Assembly (NCBI GenBank): GCA_029204225.1 | Contig: CM055092.1 | Location: forward strand, 17,928,886 to 17,992,885 | Direction: 5' to 3' | Source: Diphasiastrum complanatum | Lineage: Eukaryota > Streptophyta > Lycopodiopsida > Lycopodiales > Lycopodiaceae | Length of the DNA: 64,000 nt | In this document: positions 9,791-23,350 of the stretch, in pieces | How the letters are laid out: each line of letters begins with the position of its first letter | Position numbering within the stretch: position 1 is the first letter of the stretch | The notes under the pieces: model-generated | Database searches by the model: none | Told to the model about the DNA's origin: nothing | What the model saw: only the letters and a program-made list of their open reading frames with translations | Program-made: the position numbers and the translations under genes

Positions 9791-10780
9791 ACACAAATTA
9801 GAGTCGTTATTGGCAATATTCAATAACAAAGACAATTAGCATCTAGCTTGATCAACTTCAACAACTCTCGAAACTCAATGGTGAAAAAAAGAGCCTAGAG
9901 GATTGAATCGGGCCAAGTGCTAGTGTGATTCTCTTCACTTAAACCAAGCTTTTTTAGCATCCATTAATTACAACTCGAACCTGGTTCAAGTTGCTACCTC
10001 AAATCTAGTACAAGTCATGAATTGTGAACATAACTTGGGTAGGTTCTTCTAGCACAAACCAGTAAGTTTTTGTTGTGATGTCGGAATACACAAGTCACTG
10101 AAGTCAAACCACATTCGGGCTAGAAGCACATTGTGAAGTTTTCAGCACGTGTGAACACACACCTTATAGGATCTTACTGAGGTGTTGTGATTGCACAAGA
10201 TTGATCAAAGAATAGTATGCTTGAAAAATCTAAGGCAAGAGCACAATGACATACATCAGATGAAAAAATCTAACTCTTCACTATGAGAAATGAATGTCAG
10301 AAATAATTCTAAGTGTTCAGTATGGGAAAAAGAGGCTGCTCTCGAGTAGAGAGAGAAAATCAAGCATAGAAAACTCAAGTAGAGAGAGAATGAGTCTAAA
10401 ACACCAAAATCTCAATATTCACAATATGGCAAAACATGCCCAGCTTTCCCTACATGAGAGAAACTCAAATTCCTACAGTGGAGTTGCATGGAAAGTCCAC
10501 TTAACTGAACTAATTCACCTACCAGAGATCCACATGTGTAACTGCATGCATGTATGTTGCATGTACTGCATGTCAACTCATAAAACTGCCTAGACATGTG
10601 TAGATCACAGAAACTACTTTGCATGTTGCATGCACTGATTGCATGTGGCTTGCATGCATACAGTATGACTTTGCATGTTATCTAAACTACTGCATGTCAT
10701 CATAATTGAACCTATCTAACTTGTTGTGGCATACCAACAACAAAATGATTGATATTTGTAGTATAAACGGGTATCGTTCC
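9791..10780. other. Non-coding interval
   Basis: No gene is supported. Around 10540-10700 the hexamer-like string GCATGT/TGCATG recurs about ten times, giving a local GCATG-rich patch. The remainder shows no feature I can name. Confidence 0.4.
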
Positions 10781-11931
10781 TACTAGAGAGCAATAAAAAG
10801 GCCAATACTATTATTATTAGTGCAAAACCATAAATAACTAAGAATGAATGGAGTGGAGAAGAGAAGTGATTGCAAACTAATCATCAACAGATGTTTCCAC
10901 AAGGGGTTGCCATTACAACTATATAAGAAAACAAATACCCAGGAGAAAAATACTGAATACTTTATTATGGTTTTCATCTTCAAATGGGAGTGAACTCAAG
11001 AAAGCAAATACTTCGGCAAAAGCGAAAGCCACACAGTGTTTCCGTTATCTTGACAGTAGCTTATCATGAATCTAACTCCTATGATTTGCGCAAATCACAA
11101 GATTGAAAGCTAGAGACACTTCACTAATCAATTCCAGTCCAAACACTGTGTATAGCACAAACAATATAGTGCCATAAACTTTCTATTACCAAAATGAATC
11201 ACCATGAAAAGCACAGAAGGTATTCACAGTAGAAACAAGTTGTGTGTGATTCAGAACACTCAGATTTATATTATCTGTATTCACCATTTGTAGAGTTCAA
11301 AGATATATTCATTATAGTCTAGACATTGCAAAGAAGAGGGATTGCTACACCTTATACAAGAATCTGAGAACACAAAGGTTCTGAACTTGTAGATGAATAG
11401 CAAAAGTAGTAAATCTACATTAAAGCACCAACAGAGCTTCTGAGCCTCTGTTCTACATTGTGTCTGAATGAATCACAATGGCATAAGACTGGCATAATAT
11501 AGCCAGAGAGATCCATGCTATAGAAAAGAGGGCTCTGCAACTGCTTCAAGAATGAGAGCAAATCAGTATTTGACATCAAGAATAGGGCTTTCACAAGCCA
11601 ATAGCATGCTGCCACAATAGGATCAACAGTTAGAAAGTAGGGTTGATGTCTCAAGTAAGGAAAAATAGCCAGGTCGAAGATGAATGAGGGTCGCTGGCCA
11701 TTTGCAAACTGCCTTGAATCTGCAACCAACTTTAGAGTGCACTGGAGGCTGCCACGAATATGATAGATGGCCACTAATTAGAACACTGCCCTGCATATAA
11801 GAAGTGGTGAATGAAGGCTAAATGAAGTGGGCTGCCATTGGAAATCAGAGGTGCAACCAAATCTGCCTCTAAAACTGCCGTGTAGAAGATGAGATGCTTC
11901 CAAGAGGTCTGCAAACTGTCCTAAAAAATCC

Positions 11932-12003
<72 letters not shown>

Positions 12004-12681
12004 GCGACAGTTGCCTCAAGAAATGTGAAGGTGAGAGGCTTTGGTTGCATGGAGGTGCTCCAAGGTAGGCACTAAAGAATGAACGAGGCTCCGAAAATCC
12101 TGAATAGTGTGAAATGTGCGACAATGGCCCTTCAGATCTGTAGTGCCTTGCCTTTGAAATAGCAGTTTGCCCTTAGGAAATGCAAAGATGGCGGGTTGTA
12201 GTCAACCTCTAAAATTGCCATTGAAACTTGACTCTCACACAAAGCCGAATAATGCAAGAATGTCGACTGGGCTTTAGAATATGAGTATAACCTTAAGAAC
12301 AGCTTGACGAAGGTTCGTGCCTTCTGAAACCAATGACTTTTATAACTTAAAAGAGCAACGGCTAGGCACAACCATATGCCAAATTCATAAGTAGTAAAAG
12401 GGCTGCCTTAATGTCACAAAACAAATTTAAGTTGTACCCCACTGAATGCAACTTATGATTAGGCTATACACAATGGCAAAGCAAAGGCTTAAGATTTAGC
12501 AATAAAAAGCCGAAATCATTAACAAATTGTTGAAACCAGGTCACCACATAACTCAAATCCAAGCTAGAAGGATATGTGCTCAATCACACTCCTTTTATGT
12601 ACAGCATGAAATTTAGTGGAAATCACCATGGACATGACCCCAAACTCGAGATAGGAAGATAACATTTTAATAATCTTCACA
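10781..12681 (-). mobile_element. Probable long LTR of minus copia element D
   Basis: The minus-strand LTR start TGTGAAGATT lies at 12681, directly after a purine tract (AAGGTGGAG on the minus strand). The LTR extends leftward, but its other end is not visible because no second copy is in the window. The left limit given is a guess. No coding sequence is seen inside; Leu-Ser frames around 11940 are reads of the (GA)n run. Confidence 0.45.
11935..12000. repeat. (GA)n microsatellite, about 33 units
   Basis: An uninterrupted GA dinucleotide run inside the presumed LTR of element D. Confidence 0.97.
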
Positions 12682-13760
12682 CTCCACCTTAAAATTTATG
12701 TTCCTATCAATATTGACTTCGAAATTAAGCCAAGGTTAGACCTCATCTTCATAAATACATTCTTGAGTAGAGGCTTGGTGAGAAGATCTGCAACACAATC
12801 TGAAGATGCAACGTGTTCCAGTGAGATCTCTCTCCCAATGACTTTTTCTCTTACAAAATGATGAGCCACTTTAATATGCTTGCTCCTTGCATGAAAGACT
12901 GGATTATTTGCAAGAGCCTGAGCAGAAATGTTATCATTCTTGATAATCGGAAGATCTTCATCTGCATAACACTTTAGCTCCAAAAGTAGCCTTTTGATCC
13001 ATAAAACCACCTTTGTTGTGGTTGTAAGAGATTTGTATTCAGTTTCACAGGATGATAAGGAAATAGTTGCCCACTTCTTTGATAGCCAAGAAACCAAATT
13101 TCCTCCAAGAAATATAGTGTAAGCACTTGTGGATTTCCTATCCAACCTGTCTCCTGCAAAATCTAAATCTGAAAAAGCAATCAAAGTCAGATCTTCTCCT
13201 TCATAGAATAGTCCATAATCCAAGGTAGAAGATATATACCTCAAGACTCTTTTAGCCAACTTCCAATGATATAACTTTGGATCTTCATGTGTTGACTTAG
13301 CTTATGAACACAAAATCTTAGATCAGGTCTAGTCATTGTTAACCAAATAAGTGAGACAATAAGACTCCTATAAAGAGTGATGTCCTGAAAGGATTTTTCA
13401 TCATCTTTAATAGGAACTTTTACAGTGTGCTCCATAGGTGTATCTATGCCTTTACAGTTTTCCATATGGAATTTTCTGAGCATGGAAAGTGCATATCTAC
13501 TTTGACTTATAAATGCATGACTTTCCAAAAATCTATTTGAAGGCCTAGAATATAGTAAAGAACTCCTAAGTCCTGCATCTTAAACTCAATACCAAGTGCA
13601 TGCTTAGTTTATTCAACTAACTTCTCATTGTTTCCACAAAGAATGATATCATCTACATAGATGAGAAAAATAATTACAAAATTATCTACAAACTTATAAT
13701 ACAGAGAAGGGTCATATTCACTTAGACAAAATTCGAGTGATATGAGATAGGAATTGAGCC
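12682..13760 (-). pseudogene. Copia element D RT (3' half) and RNase H
   Basis: On the minus strand the RT runs from NSYLISLEFCLSEYDPSLY through the YVDD active site (codons at 13659-13648), FKMQDLG, YYILGLQIDF and KGIDTPMEH to the RNase H. RNase H has SDLDFAGDRLDRKSTSAYT, SLSSCETEYKSL and HARSKHIKVAHHFVREK, ending close to the purine tract. Frame breaks occur near 13240-13260, 13530 and 13610. The sequence stops precisely near 13760, where plus-strand gag of element O begins, so the 5' half of D is missing. It is related to A and S but clearly a separate subfamily. Confidence 0.85.
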
Positions 13761-14745
13761 AAGGAGTAGAGGAAGATCCCCAAGAACAAGCCAAATACAA
13801 GAAGAGAGCAAGATTAGCTCTACATTGCATAAAGTTAAATGTATGCAATGACCTCTTGAAAGAGGTGTCTTCTTGTACCTCATCCAAAGAGGCTTGGGAT
13901 TCATTAAAGAGAATTTATGAATCCAACAATACTTCAAGAATCCTCATGCTAAGAAATCAAGTTTTCCAAAGCATGAAAGGAAGTGGAGAGAGTGGACAAG
14001 AGTATGTCCTTAGGATCAAATCTCTTAACAAGGAGTTAAGTGCAATAGGAGAGAAGATCCAAGATCAAGAACTAGTACAAATCATCTTGAATGGTCTAGG
14101 TGATGAGCTCACCAACTTAGTCCAATCATTTGCCATTCAAGACTCTCTTTCATCCATTGAAAAGTTGCACAATGTTCTTGTGGCTGAGGAGAGTAGGCTT
14201 CTACACCTCAAGACAAGAATGGATAGCATGTCACTTAATGGAGGAGAGGAGAAAGCTAACTCTACATCTAAAGGCAAGAAGAAGCAAAATCCATTCAAGG
14301 AAAATCAAGGCAAGGAGGCCGAGATGAAGAATGGAGGATCTACCTCCAAAGGCAAAGTGAAGAACAAGGCAAAACTAAAGTGTTTCTTTTGTGGAAAGAA
14401 AGGACTCTTTGCCTCAGAATGCTACTTGAAGAAGAATCAACAAGCCAAAGGATATCAAGGGAACATTACTCAAGAGGAAGAAGAAGAGGATGGATTCAAC
14501 ACATCCTTAATGGTTGCATCTACACCAACTTCAAGTCAAGGCACATGGTGGATAGATAGTGGGGCTAGTTCTCACATGTCCTTTAACAAGCATTATTTTT
14601 CTACTCTTCTATCTTGTAGTGACTCTAAGAAGTCAATATGCACTTCTGGTGATCAAGCATGCAAGATAGATGGCATTGGATCTATACCTCTTTGCTTAGG
14701 CACATCTAAAAGGATAGATCTAGATAATTTTTTGTATGTGAAACT
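13760..14745 (+). pseudogene. Copia element O gag and protease
   Basis: An open frame of about 330 codons starts in mid-gag (EEDPQEQAKYKKRARLALHC) and runs through EAWDSLKRIYESNNTSRILM, a Lys-rich linker and the zinc knuckle to the protease (WWIDSGASSHMSF, about 14547-14585). The knuckle reads CFFCGKKGLFASEC: the conserved His is Leu, so zinc binding by this knuckle is probably lost. The Gag N-terminus, leader and 5' LTR are absent because element D abuts head to head. The frame ends at a TAG near 14750, where KNLLSVGQ would be expected, and continues one base over. Confidence 0.85.
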
Positions 14746-15640
14746 TGCTTAGTGTAGGACAATTAATGGACAATGGACTAGATGTACATTTCAAGAATGG
14801 AGTTTGTTCCATCTTAAAAAATGATAAGTGCATAGCTAGTGGCATTAAGCAAGGTAGACTTTTCAAGTTGGATGCTAATGTTGCAAGTGAAAGTGTGAAC
14901 TTGGCTAGGGAGGAGCTAACTCAAGTGGAGCTTTGGCATAAGAGATTAGGCCATCCTAATCTTCAACCTATGGAGTCAATGGCAAGCAAGGAACTAGCTC
15001 TCGGCCTACCAAGAGCTTTCAAGAAGTGTGGAAAGATGTGTGAGGCATGTGGCCTTGCAAAGTCACACAAGTCTTCTTACAAGAGATCTTCATCAAGATC
15101 TCTCTCTCCCTTGGATCTCATACATTCTGATGTACATAGTTTTTCACATGCAAGTAATGGAGGTGCTTTGATGTATGTAACTTTTATAGATGATTGTACT
15201 AGATTCACATGGATTGAGCTACTATCAAAGAAAAGTCTTGTTTATGAAGCTTTCATTAAGTTCAAGTCTCTAGTAGAGAAACAACTTAGTACTTCTATCA
15301 AAGCACTAAGATGTGATAATGGAGGAGAGTACACCTCCAATAAAATGAAAGCTTTTGTGAGATCAATGGTATTAAGTTACAATACACTTGTTCCTACACC
15401 CCTCAACAAAATGGGATGGCCGAGAGGGAAAATAGGAGTCTATATGAGTGTGCAAAGTCCTTGAGGCTTGATGCATCACTTCCCATCTCATTTTGGGGAG
15501 AAGCCATAACATGTGCTAATTATTTGTGTAATAAACTTCCTAGTAGTGCTATAGATGGGATCTCACCTTATCAAGCCTTGTTTGATAAGAAACCCAATGT
15601 AAAAGATTTTAAGATCTTTGGATGTACTTGTTATGTACAC
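14745..15640 (+). pseudogene. Copia element O integrase
   Basis: The frame carries LSVGQLMDNGLDVHF, the HHCC zinc module (LWHKRLGHPN ... CEACGLAKSHKS) and the catalytic core with HSDVHSF, IDDCTRFTW and RCDNGGEYTSN. A one-base shift at about 15350-15415 moves the last motif (NGMAERENRSLYECAKS) into another frame, where the catalytic Glu is retained. FWGEAI, NYLCNKLP and FGCTCYVHIPLETRR follow. Confidence 0.85.
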
Positions 15641-17611
15641 ATTCCTTTGGAGACTAGAAGGAAAGAAGATGCTACCTCCTTCAAAGGAATCTTTGTTCGC
15701 TATGGAGAAAATAGCAAGGGATATAGGATATATGATCCTACATCCAAGAAAGTAAAGGTAAGCAAGGATGTACTTTTTGATGAGTCACAATTTGCTAAGA
15801 GCTTGTCAAATGGATCTAACCCATTGTGCATTGAAGATCTTGACAAATCCGAGGAGGATCTTGACAAATCCGAGGAGGATCATGACAAACCCGAGGATGG
15901 AGATTTGGATCCGAGTCAAAAGGGGCCGAGAAGGTCATAAAGGAGCAAGGCCGAGCACTCAAGACTTACCTATGTGGACAAGGGAAAGCAAAAGGAAGGC
16001 TCTACATCTTCTACCTCTTACTCTTTTTTAGCTACATTGCTTGAAGAACCATCATCTTTTGAAGAAGCATATAAATCTAAAGTTTGGAGAGATGCAATGC
16101 AAGTAGAGTATAATGCATTAGAAGAGAATCATACTTGGAATCTTGTAAATCTTCCAAGAGGAAAGAAACCACTTGCATGTAAGTGGATTTCTAGAATTAA
16201 GTACAATTAAGATGGATTTGCTAGTAAGTACAAAGCTAGGCTTGTTGCAAAGGGATTTCTTCAAATAAAAGGATTGGATTATGAAGAAACATTTGCACCT
16301 GTAGCTAAGCTTGTAGCTATTAGATTAATCATTTGCATTGCTACTTTGTTCAAATGGGATCTCTACCAAATGGATGTGACAAATGCCTTCTTGAATGGCT
16401 TCTTAGAAGAGGAAATCTACATGATGCCACCCGAGGGCTTCATCAAGGTTGGTGAGGAGCAAAAGGTGTGCTACTTAAGGAAGAGCCTATATGGCTTGAA
16501 GCAAGCACCCAGAGCTTGGTACTCTAGGTTGCATGATTTTCTCTATTCCCTTGGCTTTGTACTAAGTGCTTATGAACCTTCTTTATATTTCAAATGTAAT
16601 GAAGGGAAGATCATCATTTTGGTTCTTTATGTTGATGACATCATTATGATAGAAAATGATGATGATGGCATAGGCAAAGTAAAAGTTGACTTATCTAGTG
16701 AGTTCAAGATGGTAGATCTAGGTTCCCTAAAGTTTATACTTGGGATAGAAGTGTCTAGAAGTAGCAATTGTACTTTCATAAGTCAATCTAAGTATGCTAC
16801 TTCCATTCTTGAAAGATTTGGTATGAAAGATTGTAAGGGGATTGACACCCCTATGGAGCATGTTGTGAAAGCAACTAATGAAGGTGATGAAGCATCCTTT
16901 GAGGACATCACCCTCTTTAGGAAGCTTATATGCTCTCTATTTATTTAACCATCACTAGAAATGACTTAAGTTTTTGTGTAAGCAAGTTGAGTCAAAGTAT
17001 GCAAGCTCCTTTAGTTCATCATTGGAAAAGTGCCAAGAGAGTACTTAGATATGTTTCTAGTACTAGATTTTTTGGCATACTTTATGAAGGATATACTTTA
17101 TGAAGGATCTTACTTGCACTTGAAAGCCTACTCGGATTCAGATTTTACAAGTGACAAGATGGATAGGAAGTCCATTAGTGCATTTGCAACATTTCTTTGT
17201 GGAGGAGTGATATCTTGGCTTTCCAAAAAGCAAGATACAATCTCACTATCTTCTTGTGAAGCCGAGTACAAGGCATTGACTTCAACAACCAAAGAGCTCC
17301 TATGACTAAGAAGACTTTTGATGGAACTACATGTGCTAGATGCCGAGGAGATCCCTTACATATTTTGTGAAAATCAAGCTTCTCAACAAATTGCTTCAAA
17401 TCCTATCTTCCATGCTAGAACAAAGCATATTGAGATAGCTCACCACTTTGTGAGGGAGAAGGTACAATCCAAGGAAGTGCAACTACATCATGTACCATCA
17501 TCCGAATGCATAGCTGATATCTTAACCAAACCAGTGTCCAAAGATCCATTTTTTAAGTTAAGATATGCCCTTGGAATTGTAGATAGATGTACACTAGATT
17601 TGCCAAGTTAG
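15641..17611 (+). pseudogene. Copia element O RT-RNase H
   Basis: RT landmarks are CKWISRIKYN, DYEETFAPVAKLVAI, QMDVTNAFLNGFLEEEIYM, LYGLKQAPRAWYSR and YVDD (16628-16639). RNase H has YSDSDFTSDKMDRKS, SLSSCEAEYKAL, ENQASQQIASNPIFHARTKHIEIAHHFV and ADILTKPVSKDPF. Lesions include a frameshift near 15940, an in-frame TAA after CKWISRIKYN at about 16208, a frame loss at 16945 where SLIYLT should be, a local duplication of DILYEG near 17075-17105, and TGA at 17303. The final stop is about 17609-17611, before GAGGAGGAG and the LTR. Confidence 0.85.
15838..15897 (+). repeat. In-frame 21-bp tandem repeat in element O
   Basis: Three copies of a 21-bp unit encode DLDKSEE, DLDKSEE and DHDKPED in the variable linker between integrase and RT. 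This looks like recent slippage in a region with little constraint. Confidence 0.85.
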
Positions 17612-17625
17612 AAGTGAGGAGGAGT

Positions 17626-18990
17626 GTTGAAAATTGTCACTTCTCACTTGACATTAGTTCATGTAAATATTGATCAAACATTAGAATATTTTGATGATCT
17701 AATTTCACACGTGTGGAGCCTGTTCTCGCGTGTGAAAGGATGTACTTTTCATGTTTGTATATATCCAAATTGATTTTGTATCATTCTAGTTAGTGTGAAC
17801 ATGAAATGACTAGTTTTTAGTCAAGTTGACTAGTCACCTACAAATTAGCTTTTCCTTGCATGTGCATGAGTAAATGCTGTGAAAAATACAGATCCTAAGT
17901 GGATCTAAACTCCAAGATCATTGGCTTGAATGCTTGCACTCCAAACTACATAAGCTAGGAATTGGCAACACATTCTATGCTACCTAGAATGCAAAGAACT
18001 TGATCAAAAAGCATTTATCACAAATGGAAACTTCCATAAACATCAAGTGCGGCCCAAAATAGCATTATACAGTCCATAATACATCAGCCTACCACTTTTG
18101 GAAAGCACCTAAGATCATACACAATAGCTTGAAGACAATACACACAACAATGCTCTCAATGGAGGAAGAAACAATGACAATGATCTATTGATCTCAATGA
18201 AGCATACAAAAGGTTTCTCCAACCTGTTCTCCACGACTTCCCTACTATTTATGGATGAGGAAGATGACTCTCTCTCCTCTCTCTAGAAGGTACTTGACCC
18301 TAGATATTCCCTATATAGGAAAAATAGCTAAAAATGGCTTATATGACCAAAATACATCAAAATGGTCTCATTTTGAAGGGTATGAAGTTTGACACTTCAT
18401 CATACTGAAAAAATACAGTAAATAAAAACATTGTGGCCTGGTTCACACGTGTGAAACTCCAGAACCAAAACTATTTACAATTTTAGCCAATTTAGGCCTC
18501 AAACTAGCTAGGAAATGTTGACAATTTTCACAAATGCTCCCACATGGAAAGTTGATGTTCACACGTGTGTATAGAGTACTAGAAGATAAGAGTTGACCAT
18601 TTTCCTTAGATCCTATTTTGTAGGAAATATTCCTATATTCTAGGAGACTAGGTTTTTGGATTTTAGTCATATTCTAGAAGGTCAACTATTGGATAAGGTT
18701 CAAGGATGGATCAAATAGATAGATCTGAGTGATGTAGCACTCTTCACACGTGTGAAGGCCTACTGGACTGTACCAGACTCATGGATGTACTTGCTCCATA
18801 AAAGGATCATCATTTTGCTAAGAAGATTGATGAGACTTTTGCACTCTACACTTTTGTGAGATTTCTAGTCATTTGTCTTGTGTTTTTTATGTATGATTGC
18901 TATCTAGTATCATTGTACTTGTTGTTTCAAGTGCAGGCCGTACAGTGGACAGTACTCCACACATGTGAGGCCACTCTCACTAAAAAATGA
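17626..18990 (+). mobile_element. 3' LTR region of element O
   Basis: The LTR begins TGTTGAAAATTG directly after the GAGGAGGAG purine tract. It contains the palindrome TTCACACGTGTGAA or close variants at 17703, 18442, 18559, 18743 and 18957. The outer boundary cannot be set without a second copy; a second LTR-like unit may be nested here, since the palindromes cluster as in other LTRs. No coding sequence is seen. Confidence 0.5.
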
Positions 18991-20537
<1,547 letters not shown>

Positions 20538-20594
20538 GTTTTAGTGATGAAACTACAAAATTATTTGATTACCTCAAGCAATGCCTCTGGGTAT

Positions 20595-21690
20595 GGCTCC
20601 AACACAAGCTCTGCTCGAGTAAGCTAAATAAATTTTTCCCGACTATCCCAAAGGAATTGAAAAGAATGTTTTTTTACCTAGAGCACTGCTCGGGTTATCT
20701 AGTTCATTCTTGCAATAAGGCTAATAGTGTTTTGGTTTAGGGCTAATGTGACAAATAGAGTATCAAAAATAGTTCTAACTAGAACATTGCTCGAGTTTGT
20801 TAGATTATTTTTGAAAGGTCATCAAAGTAAGCGATATTGTTCACATTGGCATTCATGAATTATTTTCCTCTAGAAGACATAAAATATATCTCTCAAGTTG
20901 GAGCAATTTTTTGTACTATCTATGTGTGCACATATTTCTTCAAACTCAAGCATTGCTCAAGCAAGCTAGAAAAGATCATTTATGAAAAATTTTGTTCATA
21001 CTAGAATAGTATTCTAGTAGTTTGCACTGTTGGAGTAATAGAATATGTCGTCGACTCGAGCATTGCTTGACTAGAAGTATTTGAGCTTGAGCACTACTCC
21101 AGTCGGCTGACACTTGTGGTGGGAACAGGGGCTATCAAACTTGATTTGTAGCTCCTGATAGATTGTGATAAGATGTACATAAGGTACGTGTCTTTTCATA
21201 TAACTACTAAAAAAATGTCTTGTCTCAAGAATTGTTTGAGTTTACTACATCTTTGCTCTATGGCTATCAAACTTGATTTTGCTGGCTGATGAAATTTTTT
21301 GACAGTAATCTCTCTTGGAAGCATTATCAAATATTTTCTCAGATTTGATGGGTGTTCAAGTACGATGGCAAAAAACATTTGTGAAAAAACTATGATGGTT
21401 TTTGAAAATTCATCGGTAGTAAAGTTATTTCTTCAAACGTGAGCACTTCTCGAGTAAGCTAGAAAACTTGAACCTGGCATAGCTTTGCGCTTTCATGTCA
21501 AGATTTTGACTAGTCACATAGTTACTATTTTTCTAACTTGAGCTTGAATCTTTTCTAAGTGACCACCAAAGTTGATCAGTGCTCGGATTTGGTGGTTAAA
21601 CATCAGTTGATATGAAATATCTATGGTGGTTTGATAAAAATTCATTGGTGACAAGGCTCTTTGTTCCATCACAAGCATTGTTCAAGTAGG
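20595..21690 (+). repeat. Recurring GAGCA(n)TGCTCGAGT motif
   Basis: Degenerate copies of GAGCATTGCTCGAGTAAGCTAG occur near 20605, 20680, 20785, 20945, 21055, 21085, 21230, 21440 and 21670. The core GAGCA-N-TGCTC is an inverted repeat. Spacing is irregular (about 30-230 bases), so this is an old tandem or dispersed array and not a clean satellite. No coding potential is seen from 20740 to 22580. Confidence 0.5.
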
Positions 21691-22586
21691 TTGCAGTGAT
21701 ATTTCAAATATGTTCAATGGTGTCCAAACTCTACAAAGTAATTGACAATAGATTAATCTTTTTACATCTCTTCACTTTCACATCAGATGAAAGATAAATC
21801 CATACATTTATTTAAAATATTCTTTGAAGATATTAACACTTTATTCACAAGAAATTAGGACCCATTAAGCTTCATGAAACCGCCATCAAGTAAGCATAAG
21901 AACAAACTTCCATTTTAACAAAGAAGGAAGAGATTCTTTCTCTAGGATTTTGATTTCTTCCATTACTCTGCTTCTACCTATACAAGATATACAGCTTGGC
22001 AATATCATCTGGGCACACCAAGTGAGGAGCAAGCTCCTAAGATGTCACTACGCAACAGTTGGAATTTGAGGCTAGGACTTGTCAGTCGCAGTCAACAACC
22101 CTACCTATACACCGCAATTCGATGGATGACATGGATACTTGAAAACATGACTCTCCAAATAATGAAAGGCATAATTCGAATATTTTTAAAAAAATGATTC
22201 ATGGAAGGTGTGGCATAAGGTCCTTAAATCATGTGCAATTTGGTCTTCACAAGATCATAACATGAATTCACTATTAAAATGGATTTTTAATTTGGATTGA
22301 ATTTGGTCTAAAATGTCTCAAATCATGAATATAGTTTGCATAATTTTGTGTCCAATTCTTGGCAAAAATTATTGGAATTTCCAAACAATAATAAACTACA
22401 ATTCCAAAACTATAGGCTAATGACTTCCAAATCATAGTCAAGGTAGGCATAGTTTAAATTTGTCTTTAAAAAGTAGGCTTATCTAACTAAACACAATCAC
22501 TTTTTATCTCCCTAAATTGTTCATTTTAGGTGGTAAGAAGTCTCCAAATATGAATATTGTCTCAATTTATTTGAATTTGTGTTCAT

Positions 22587-23350
22587 AGCAATATTGATAC
22601 AAATCTGAACGCAGAACAAACAGAGCTGTAATCAGATTAAGTATAGCAAAATATACAGGTCAATAATGCAGGTGAGCACAAGAAAATAGCGGACGAAACT
22701 GCGTGTTTCACAAAGCTGAAAAAGGAATAAACCTATTATTGACAATACAAAGAATCCATGCACCAAAGCATCTACTTTGTCTATCTCTAATAAGCTTCTG
22801 ATGCTTGTTATATTTTGCACACACTCACTTAGTTGATGAATACGCAGATGGTATTCAATATATACATAATTTTATAGGTGTGCAGATGAAGAAAGTACAA
22901 AGTGGATGTGCTGTCTGTAGGAGATCGTGGGTGGCTGTTGTCGTTGTCAAATCTATTTGCACAATGCATGGGATGAGCATGATAAGGCCACGACATCAGC
23001 CTTCGTTGAATTGAACGTTGATGAAAATGCAAAAAACGTGACACTCTGACAAATGCCTTAAAATTTGATTTAAAGGGTACCTTCACTTTTCCATTAGGGC
23101 ACCTTTGGCATTTGTAGGACAGTGTCATCTTTTTTGTCTGTCACAAATCACGTGTAAAAATATAGTGTCATCTTTTTCACCTTTTTCGCATGTTGAAATT
23201 TACTTGTATTTATGCAAACAGTCGCATTTTTCATCTGTCTTATTTTATATGTAACTATGTAGACTGTGCAACAACACAAGTAAAAATGTGGTAACATGAA
23301 GAAGGCAGATTAACATAGGATTTAGGAGAGTAAAGGAGATAAATCCAACA
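22587..23350 (-). mobile_element. 3' LTR of copia element Q
   Basis: The minus-strand LTR start TGTTGGATTTATC is at 23350, next to a purine tract (AAGGAGGGGG on the minus strand). The sequence matches 25438-25951 over most of its length, with an extra block of about 245 bases at 22765-23008 that the other copy lacks. Confidence 0.8.

Noticed and set aside
10783-10983. Possible small membrane protein on the minus strand (Phe/Leu/Ser-rich, about 66 codons)
   Set aside because: It lies in AT-rich presumed LTR sequence, with no homology or codon signal; hydrophobic composition alone is weak.
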